Assembly: GCA_003024985.2 (NCBI GenBank) | Contig: PXIH01S0007122.1 | From: Euperipatoides rowelli | Taxonomy: Eukaryota; Onychophora; Udeonychophora; Euonychophora; Peripatopsidae | Length of the DNA: 11,524 bases | Reading direction: 5' to 3' (one strand) | In this document: one piece after another, positions 1 to 7,043 of the stretch | How positions within the stretch are numbered: the stretch's first letter is position 1 | Layout: each line of letters opens with the position of its first letter | The notes under the pieces: model-generated | Database searches by the model: none | Seen by the model: the letters and a program-made list of their open reading frames with translations, nothing else | Told to the model about the DNA's origin: nothing | Position numbers and translations under genes: made by a program

Positions 1-101
1 GTGAGGTGTGTTGATTTGATATGGAATGACCCAACTGCGCAAGTTGTATTAGGGGACAATAAATTTAAAAAAGACAAAAATTCTTTAAACTTTTTTTATT
101 G

Positions 102-1540
102 TCATCGCCTATTCAAACTCATCTGTTTATTCAAATATCGCTATTGTATATATAAAATCCTGAGTAGAACTCCTCTTACAAGTTCCTGAATGTTGGCTGT
201 TTGAAACTTACTACTCAACTCTTCAGGCAAGTTCAATAGTTTGAGAGTTTATTCCTTTTGTTATAAGATGACAGATTTCATGTTAATTTTCACATGTTAC
301 ATAACCACTGCAGTTACAAACTTTATCTGATTTGTGGAGAGGGAAGCTATTTATTGAAAAAAAAAAAAAACTATAAGTGGAAATCAGTATAAGTTATTCA
401 TATTTTATTATTAAATTGCAAATATTGTAGATGCTAAAAAAGAGTTTGCAAAAATAAATCACAAAGCCATTAACTTAGTGTCATTATATAGAAAATAAAC
501 ACAATAGGGGAAATTAATATTTAATAAATGATTGCATAGATTAGTGTCTGAAGTCTCTCTATGAATACAAATATTGTCAATAATTTTAGAGATCTGTAAT
601 AAGGTGTAACAGGCACAAATCTGGACATAAAAAAATTATTAATGTTACCAACACATGATTTTAAAATAAATTATCCTACTATATGAGGCTATATAAAAAA
701 TGGGTGTGTAGGCTTATAGAAATGGCCTAGGGTTGAAAATAGATTGAACCAACACTGCATGCAACATCACAGTCAATTCTTGATGCAAGCGTTGTAAAAT
801 AAATTAGGCATAAACACTTTCTGTTTAGTAAATGCCTAAAACTAAGTAGTTGCCTGACTAGGGGTAAGCCAATCTTAATGAGTTTATATGTAGAGACTAA
901 GTAAGTGATGAATGAATAGTAATGCCCAGTATTTTTATGTGGTTAGAAGGTACAATGACATTACCCTACACATAAGGACAATTGGTTTATCTTTGTTAGC
1001 CTTCAATCTTTGATAAGTGCCTACAATCATACATTGAGTTTTTTTTTTTTTAATATTTAGTGTAAGAACATTTGAGGTTAGCAATTTAGAACAGCACTTT
1101 ATCATGATTTATTTTTTTCTCAATGTTTTCTATGGTACGTCACTAACATACATAGTAACATCATCTGCAAATATTAAATGAGTGGAAGATTTTAAACATT
1201 GGGTAAGTCATTTATGGCCAAGGAGAACAATAGGGAACCTAATATGGATCCCTGGGAACTCCAAGGAAAACTGACAATGCCCTAGATAGAGAGCTGTTAG
1301 ACTTAACCGATTGTATTCTGTTTTTCAAGTTGGTGTTTTTACTGAAGTTTAACATTAATAACTTTTTGAGAAGCATTTCATGCGAGAGGCTATCGAATGC
1401 CTTAGAAAGATCGAGTGATACCACCGCAACAAGCTGGCCTTGATCCATTGATAATCTCGGATCATTCACCAATTTAATTAGACAAGTTGAGGTGGAATGG
1501 TTCTTTTTAAACTCAGTTCATCAATTATGCATATAGAGAA
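102..1540 (-). pseudogene. Element A: decayed non-LTR RT, C-terminal half
   Basis: Read on the minus strand this is a 5'-truncated reverse transcriptase broken by frameshifts. In order it shows FKKNHSTSTCLIKLVND (RT motif 2 region, about 1475-1520), DLSKAFDSL (motif A with the catalytic Asp, 1386-1415), a GVP/QGSILG motif split by a missing base near 1248-1262, and FADDVTMYVSD (motif C, FADD at 1160-1171) after a second shift. Weaker thumb similarity follows (LGI-type strand then HINSLRLA-like residues, about 800-1000). A typical non-LTR C-terminus with LPEEL (about 214-230) ends at a stop at 102-104. Start of similarity is uncertain within about 30 bases. The style is Jockey/CR1-group, but the clade cannot be fixed by eye. 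The + strand frame at 1-189 is only its shadow. Confidence 0.75.
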
Positions 1541-3051
1541 ATTTATGAACGGGTGAGTTCAAGAAAGCAATCCTTTAATTTTAATGTAGGTTAGGTCAAA
1601 TAATTTACACTTTTAAGATAGTCAAGAGAATTCTTAAACTGAACTATGGAAGTGGATGAAACTACAGTCAGGAATTACAATTTTTTACTGTGCGATTAAT
1701 AATAAAATACTGTCTCATTCTTAGTTTAGTATGTTCCGAAATAATAAGTCTAGTAGTCCTATGACCTCTAGTGTTTAAAACAACCATAACAAAATAGTTT
1801 TTTTTTCTATAAACGATCAAATTATTGAAACTGAATATCAAATCATCTCTTATTCTACATTCAGTAGGAGTAGTCACAGAGTATTTAAGTAATATATCCA
1901 TACACTCAAGTTAAATTTTTCAATTCACTTCCTTTTTTGAGATGTGATGAAAAAACTGATCTAATCTTGTATAATCTAATGAGTTCAAAATCACATAAGC
2001 AGAAGAACATAATCAATCAGCGGCTGTAGGCTAAAAAGTATTTACAGGAAATCACAAAGGTATGGTATTTAAATCAAAATGTGAAAATAAATCTAAATTT
2101 AAAAGATAGTTTATTTAATAAATTATCAACCTGTTTAGTGAATGAAAGTCCTGAGTCATTAATGACACCCAAGTCACAGTAAACTGTTACACAGTCAATT
2201 GGATAGCCACCTATATGAAAAGTAGGCGGAAAAGAAATGGAGCCCATGATCATAAACTTAGTGTTCTATCTATTAATCAGGAGAACATTCTTTAAACTAG
2301 AGATTTCATTTTGTAACAACATATATATCGGACTCTGAATCATCTTTTGAGAATAAACGTTCATCATCAGTGTAACTTAAATTAAGAGATTTTGAAATCA
2401 GATCACATAGATCTGCCATGTAGGCTATACATTAAACAGAGGAGTAGACAATATCGCTCCCTGAGGGAGACCTCAAGATCTAAATCTAGTAGAACAACAT
2501 ACTTGCCCAAATTTTGTCACAAAAGGTTGTTGTAAAAGAAATGCAACCGACCAAATGATTAATGATTTAGGAAAGTTTGTTCGCAAGAGTATCAACTGAT
2601 ACAAGGTCAAAAGCATAGTAAGTCGAAAAACAATAAACACTGATTGATCCATTTCTGAGCCACAAGATATCTTTACAGAAGATGACAAATTACAAGTAAT
2701 CTTTTTAATAATAAAAGCAAACTGATTTAAGTTTGCTTAACTCCCCCAATTAGATAAATTTGCATGAAATATTTAATATATTAAAATAAAAAGGGGGCTA
2801 AGATTTAGTGGCAGCAAGCATGAATATTAAAATGAAATAATTATACAGTAAAGCTAATATTGAATATTGTTAAAGTAAATAATGTTGTAGCTTTTATTTA
2901 AGTTAACATAAAACAAAAGTGATATACAGTATATAGCTTTCATGGAAGCTATCAAGAAATATTATAATAATAAATATATGCTACAGTTGGTTTTACAGAG
3001 CTAAACATGAAATATCTATGTTGTGGGGGGGGGGGTGTCCCTAGCCTTGAG

Positions 3052-3069
3052 GCTTTACAACTGAGCTAA
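3052..3069 (-). other. tRNA box-A-like sequence, possible SINE head
   Basis: The minus strand reads TTAGCTCAGTTGTAAAGC, close to the tRNA D-arm / internal promoter box A (TAGCTCAGTTGGTAGAGC). It is followed by a GCCTCAAGGC-like stem. No matching box B (GGTTCGAATCC) or acceptor stem is visible at tRNA distance, where there is instead a long C run. It is therefore not a functional tRNA gene. A degenerate tRNA-derived SINE is possible. Confidence 0.3.
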
Positions 3070-3247
3070 AATATAAGCACACAGTGCTAATCGTATGTAA
3101 TGTATGTTTTGTGTAGNAGAGTGTCAGACTGTAATTGACTTNTGTTGTAATGTAGTGCATATGTATTGCAGACAGTTGTGATGTGTTGTGAGATCAAGAT
3201 TATTGATGACAGGTCTGAAATTAAATACTAATGAAATATTAAAGAAG

Positions 3248-3268
3248 CAGTACAGTTGTACTGTACTG
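3248..3268. repeat. Short perfect palindrome, 9-bp arms
   Basis: CAGTACAGT and ACTGTACTG flank a 3-base spacer within the foreign block of element B. It is a small structure of unknown significance and may be part of the same transposon-derived hairpin sequence. Confidence 0.7.
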
Positions 3269-3323
3269 TATATAGGGTTTGTAAATAGCAGGCATTGTGG
3301 ATGGTAGGATGATGATGTAAACT

Positions 3324-3372
3324 TGTAATGTCCTGTCAATCATCATTATATGATGATGACAGGCACATTACA
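3324..3372. repeat. Near-perfect 23-bp inverted repeat, 3-base loop
   Basis: The left arm (3324-3346) and right arm (3350-3372) are reverse complements apart from two single-base bulges, around the loop TAT. The structure overlaps the boundary between the element B reading frame and the foreign block, and its right arm includes most of the TTACAGA junction repeat. As a DNA cruciform or RNA hairpin it would be very stable for this AT-rich context. It may be a fold-back duplication created at the insertion junction. Confidence 0.85.
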
Positions 3373-4343
3373 GATTCATTGATGTTAATTACAGAACTCA
3401 GTGGAGCGACCACTATGGAACTTCGGAAGATGTGATGAGTTATACTCAAATATTCATGTATGTAAAGCTGAAGTTCCTTTAATATAATTTTTTCAACAAC
3501 CTTACTAATGGCTTTGATAATGCGAATAGGTTGATAATTACCTAAGGGTGATTGGTTACAATTTTTACGAACAGGGACAACTATGGTCTCCTTACAAGAT
3601 GTTGGTATAAGTCCAGTCTTTAAAGAATAATTAATAGGCCTAAATATAAATTCTACAAACATTTTAGGGAATATTTTCAAAATATAGCCTAATTAGATAT
3701 TCTATCTGGACCAATTTTATAAGTGTTTTTAAATTAGAAATTATATCTCTAATTTTCATACAGTCAATGTGAAACAAAAAAGTATTTTCATATAATAAGT
3801 AATCAAAATCTTTCATCGTTAGTGGAAAGAACAGAATAATAATTATTATCTGCAAATTCCTCAGTAATCTGTTGAGAAGTAATCTTTTGGTCATCTTTTT
3901 TTTTTATGTAAATAATCCCTGACATTTTCTTATATTCTTAGACTTACTATAATTTTTAAGATGATACCGGCACAGTATATTTAATATTTTTTTTGGAAGA
4001 CTATTCTTAAGCTCAATGCATTTATGAAAAATAGTTTTGTCACATTTCTGTATATATTCTGTATAAAAAAGACATGAAAAAAATTGGAGCTTCAATATAA
4101 AGACTTAGCAAATTTATTACTGATTTTTACAATCTATGGTACAAATAGATTAAACTTTCAGACATATCAGAGCAGCTCTTATTTTTATTTCCAATTTTAT
4201 TGTAGCCTAATTAATAATAATTCTGAAAATCATTTTGTTCTTTTACAAATTAAACTTATAGGACACCAATTCAAATTGAAAAAAAAAAATCTGATTAATG
4301 ATGTTAACTTATATTTATTGTTGTTGTTTTTTTTCTTTGAAAG

Positions 4344-4397
4344 GTTGAAGTACATTCCGTAAGATATGGGGGAGAATTAGTAGCTGAAGTGTTAAAG
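4344..4397 (+). CDS. ILVBL: ILVBL/HACL2-like exon (first of two in window)
   Basis: This 18-codon exon is open in phase 0. A long T-rich tract ending in AAAG precedes it (acceptor AG at 4342-4343), and it ends AAG|GTAACG (donor at 4398). The peptide contains SVRYGGELVAEVLK, which matches the S-V-R-x-G-G-E-x-V-A-x-V-L segment found just after the N-terminal membrane anchor in animal ILVBL proteins. The family is a thiamine-diphosphate enzyme of the endoplasmic reticulum (acetolactate synthase-like, also named 2-hydroxyacyl-CoA lyase 2), which cleaves 2-hydroxyacyl-CoAs during fatty-acid alpha-oxidation. The peptide joins without a gap to the exon at 10174, which makes the assignment much stronger than this short exon alone would. 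The preceding exon, expected to encode the membrane anchor, was not found in 1-4343. An alternative acceptor at 4349-4350 would shorten the exon by 7 bases and change phase, so I disfavour it. Confidence 0.8.
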
Positions 4398-4458
4398 GTA
4401 ACGTATAAACATCAAATAGGTTTTTACTGAAAAATGAAAATACTTTATACCATATTAA

Positions 4459-4725
4459 ATGCTTCTACTTTTTTTTTTTACTTTAACTTTGGAATTAAAA
4501 TCAGAGAGGCCTATGAATATTAGCATAAGCTACATTATATATCTTAAGTCTTTAGAAATATCTTACATCTGCAGTATCGCCTCCAGCTGCCTTCCTGATA
4601 TAAATGTAATCATTTCAAAGCCTATGGACAGAGGAATCCAAATTAGTCAATTTCAATCGGCATTATTAAGCATAAAGTATAATTCAGGTTCTTATTTGTC
4701 TATTAGAAATTTGGTGGTGGTGTAA
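4459..4725 (+). other. Unassigned 88-codon open frame in the intron
   Basis: This open stretch is longer than most chance frames nearby. Its local composition from about 4500 to 4725 is less homopolymeric than the flanks. I see no motif I can name: no zinc ligands, no RT or endonuclease signature and no signal peptide beyond a hydrophobic run from the poly-T start. It starts with a non-ATG codon just inside the large intron and is probably non-coding or an old repeat fragment. I list it because it is the only open frame in 4398-5806 without another explanation. Confidence 0.2.
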
Positions 4726-5323
4726 AGATTTATTTAAACATGGTTTGTACACATATTAGCACCATGTTCCAAGACATTTCATAAGCATAATGGTTCACTA
4801 TGTAATATAACTAAAACAATATAAAATAGAATTAAGTGATAATGAAATTAAAATGTACCAAACCAGAAAAAAAAAAACTAATTTGGACAGTGAACCGAAT
4901 GGGAAATTGTAAACCGGAAAATAAATTATGAACCGAATTTAGTTGTAGCCTACTTTAAAAAAAAATATATACCTTTTTATTTTGAATATTAAATCAATAT
5001 TTTAATTTTAAATAATAATGGCTAACCTAAACATAACATTTTAAAGTAATTAGTTTTCTGGGGGAAAATGCATTAAAAAAAAAATTATGAGGAAAGAAAT
5101 TGTGAGCTTGCACCGCAAAACACAAACATTCAGACAAATTAAAGATTCAATTAGATTTATCTTCAATCCCAATACCAAATAAAACTCAATTTATCTAGTT
5201 TAGCTTTAGAATAGGAATCTAAACCCAAACTGGTCACATTCCTGATAATTGCAAGAAAAAGTAAATTATTATATGGTGAAATTAAATACTTCATTTTAAA
5301 AAAAAATTGTAATATGAATTTGT

Positions 5324-5362
5324 CTTTAGAAGAATAACAGCTTTGTTGTTATTCTTCTAAAG
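5324..5362. repeat. Perfect 16-bp inverted repeat with 7-base loop
   Basis: The left arm CTTTAGAAGAATAACA (5324-5339) and right arm TGTTATTCTTCTAAAG (5347-5362) are exact reverse complements around the loop GCTTTGT. A perfect 16-bp match at this spacing is unlikely by chance. If transcribed with the host gene it would form a compact RNA hairpin inside the intron. Sixteen base pairs is shorter than a typical animal pre-miRNA stem of about 22 bp or more. It could be a folded-back DNA transposon remnant or a replication-slippage product. Confidence 0.9.
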
Positions 5363-6039
5363 TTTTTGCATGTTCTATCCTTATGTTCCCAATTAGAAAC
5401 AAGTCTTCATTTTCTCAATAATTCATAAAAATTTGTTGCCAAAATAATATAAAATGAACTAAATTGGATTACATATACCTTAAATTCACTTGGATGGATA
5501 AATAATTGAACGATTCGGTGGAATTTTGACTGATTGTTTTGGATACATAACCTTCCCAAAATAAAATGTGCACATGTATGGCTGATCTGCAAATACTCGC
5601 TGCATAAAATAAGGTTTGAAATGAGAAACAGGATATTTAAGCTATCTTAAATATACACTGTATATACTCTATCCTATTAGTCATTAAAATCAAATAATAA
5701 GAAAAATAAGTAAGCAACCCACCAATAGTTTTGTCAGTATTGCTGTACTCTTTGTGTAAAATTATCACATGGTGAAGAAAATAAAAAATAAAAAAGTTTT
5801 GCATAGAGTCTCAATATATATGCTATTCATATATATGTTAAATCATTAAAAATTGATTTGAGACAAAAGGATAAACACAGCTATATAAATTTGATATCAA
5901 ATGCTAAGACTTTACTTACTGAAAACATTACAACAATCCAAGTCAAATCTAAAAGGAGTACAAAGATCATACTTTCTACGAGACTCCTTACAAATCACAA
6001 ATCTATAGAGGAGTGTTTATATTCTCTCTCATTAGATCA

Positions 6040-6066
6040 GGAGACATAGAACTTAACACCGGGCCT
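6040..6066 (+). other. 2A-like ribosome-skipping motif, degenerate (NTGP)
   Basis: The codons read GDIELNTGP. The known 2A consensus is D-(V/I)-E-x-N-P-G-P, at which the ribosome fails to form the Gly-Pro bond and releases the upstream peptide. Eight of the nine visible positions fit; the first Pro is Thr (ACC, one base from CCC). A hydrophobic Leu/Ile-rich stretch precedes it, as in real 2As. Its position at the front of ORF1, before a PHD finger, matches 2A-like sequences described in APE-type LINEs of marine invertebrates. With the Pro lost, this copy is probably inactive. Confidence 0.65.
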
Positions 6067-6075
6067 ACTTCATTA

Positions 6076-6239
6076 TGTGGAGAATGTCAGATAAACCTTA
6101 AAGAGCGTGACAAAGAAGCGATTGAATGTAACTTATATGAAAAATGGTATCACAAAATCTGTACTTCATTGAAAGGTCTATCTGACAATCATTTTAATGT
6201 CTTAAAAAACCTGATATTTCATGTCTCTGTTCATCTTGT
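6076..6239 (+). other. PHD-type (C4HC3) zinc finger in ORF1, damaged
   Basis: Visible ligands are Cys (6076-6078), Cys (6085-6087), Cys (6127-6129), His (6151-6153, in WYH) and Cys (6160-6162). After a frameshift, Cys residues follow at 6228-6230 and 6237-6239. The spacing C-x2-C-x13-C-x2-[Y]-x4-H-x2-C...C-x2-C is that of a PHD finger. The fourth ligand is Tyr (TAT), one base from a Cys codon. PHD fingers at the start of ORF1 are known in several CR1/L2-type LINEs. Confidence 0.65.
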
Positions 6240-7043
6240 TATATAAAAAAAATTATATTAGATTCTATGTCATTGGACACATCTAAGCTGTCTGCTAAAT
6301 TTGGCAAATTTGAGGATAGAATAGCAAATAATGAAAATAAAATCAAGCTTATGGATTCTAAGATTGACCTAATTAATATCAAACTAGATGAGATTGAGTC
6401 TAGAACTAATGAGATCAGTGATTTGGGGAAAGCTAATATTGTTTGTGGCAATATTACAAATGGAGAAAATAAAAGTAATAGAAATATACTAAATACTGAA
6501 ATTGACCAATACATAAGAGAAATTATAAATAAAGCTGATGAAGAAAACAAAAGAAAGAATAACCTTATTCTTTATGGGTATGAAGAAACTGATAGTATTG
6601 ACAACTTGTGCTCTATTGTATTATCTCTCTCACAATAAATTTTCAATAAAAACATACAGAATGGGGGGGAAACAAATGATAAAAACAGGCCTATAATATT
6701 TTCTTTCTTTGATGAGTGTAAATATGGCTTCTTAAAAATGCTCTAGATTGGAGAAAGAAGGGAATTAAAGAATTGGCAAAGTTAAAATTTTTGCCAGATC
6801 GACCTAAGAACACCATTTATTCAAGAAAAAAAAATCAAAACAAAATAGGAAACATACAATCTCCATATCCTCACAATCGATTCAAAATGATACTTCAATA
6901 ACAGAAAATAAAACAATGGACAAAGACTTGTTTTCAAATAGCCATAAAATAATCACAAAAAAAAAAAAGAAGACTTAAAGGAAAAAAACCCAGAATTTGA
7001 CAGAAAATAACATGCAACAATCACAGACCAAGAATATTAAACT

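Larger units (their letters stand above)
2680..3367. mobile_element. Probable nested insertion inside element B
   Basis: About 690 bp with no RT similarity interrupts element B between RT motif 2 and motif A. The 7-base sequence TTACAGA stands at both edges (2673-2679 and 3368-3374). On the minus strand both copies read tct-gta-a in the same frame, so joining them restores a continuous RT reading frame. That is what a target-site duplication inside a coding sequence would look like. The block holds an 11-G run (3025-3035), a box-A-like sequence (3052-3069), two n positions and palindromes. The motif ATTACAAGT near its left edge (2689-2697) recurs inverted as ACTTGTAAT (3321-3329), which could be a remnant of terminal inverted repeats. 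The class of element is not identified. Confidence 0.5.
1590..4095 (-). pseudogene. Element B: decayed non-LTR RT split by an insertion
   Basis: This minus-strand ORF2 remnant differs from element A. From its 5' side (high coordinates) it has a basic pre-RT linker (about 3904-4095). Next come an IRDIISNLKT-like approach to the RT domain (about 3720-3790) and RT motifs 1-2 in one open stretch at 3375-3680 (GLIPTSCKETIVVPV, then NYQPIRIIKAISKVVEKI, then an HHIFRS equivalent of QxGFR). After a foreign block it resumes at 2679 with motif A (YAFDLVSVDTLANKL, AFD at 2606-2614), GLPQGAILS (2455-2472) and YTDD (2363-2374, Thr in place of the usual Ala). KFMIMGS and LGVINDSGLSF in the thumb and a C-terminal domain at 1668-1901 follow. 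Several frameshifts and stops make it non-coding today. The 5' and 3' limits are approximate, and no endonuclease domain remains. Confidence 0.75.
4398..5806. other. Intronic AT-rich stretch before element D
   Basis: Apart from the open frame at 4459-4725 and the hairpin at 5324-5362, I see no gene, RNA or element signature here. There are many A runs (for example 4867-4877 and 5073-5082) and some TATA-rich microsatellite-like sequence near 5813-5838. The minus-strand frame at 5407-5592 has no recognisable content. Confidence 0.5.
5807..6830 (+). pseudogene. Element D ORF1: 2A-like + PHD finger + coiled coil
   Basis: ORF1 proteins of CR1-group LINEs bind element RNA. Here the reading frame is shared among several frames. 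An N-terminal part (5807-6049) has no usable ATG. A piece from about 6013 carries GDIELNTGP and most of a PHD-type zinc finger. After an A-run frameshift near 6203-6208, a piece at 6213-6638 carries the last Cys pair (CLCSSC), a charged heptad-like region (about 6270-6420, KFEDRIANNENKIKLMDSKI) and RKNNLILYGYEETDS, the first strand of the RRM-like domain common in LINE ORF1s. Beyond the stop at 6638, fragments in other frames (RPIIFSFFDE near 6690, KFLPDRPKN near 6785) look like the usual ORF1 C-terminal domain. The long antisense frame at 6239-6550 is a shadow of the coiled coil. Confidence 0.7.

Noticed and set aside
1-189. Open frame of 62 codons on the + strand
   Set aside because: It is antisense to the C-terminal end and 3' UTR of element A, begins at a non-ATG at the window edge, and has no motif.
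3052-3069. A genuine tRNA gene
   Set aside because: Only the D-arm-like part is present; there is no T-arm, anticodon stem or acceptor stem.
3124-3339. 71-codon frame on the minus strand through an n base
   Set aside because: It lies in the foreign block, includes an unresolved codon and shows no recognisable domain.
4084-4362. Open frame of 92 codons on the + strand across the first exon
   Set aside because: It is mostly AT-rich intron, begins with a non-ATG codon, and runs through the exon in the wrong frame. The exon's phase-0 frame matches the ILVBL family instead.
5324-5362. Intrinsic transcription terminator
   Set aside because: The stem is AT-rich, no clean T run follows at the right spacing, and the setting is eukaryotic.
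5407-5592. 61-codon frame on the minus strand
   Set aside because: No ATG context, motif or neighbour supports it; the length is within chance for this AT content.
6239-6550. 103-codon hydrophobic frame on the minus strand
   Set aside because: It is exactly antisense to the ORF1 coiled coil. Lys/Glu/Asn-rich coding produces Leu/Ile/Phe/Ser-rich antisense, so the apparent membrane protein is an artefact.
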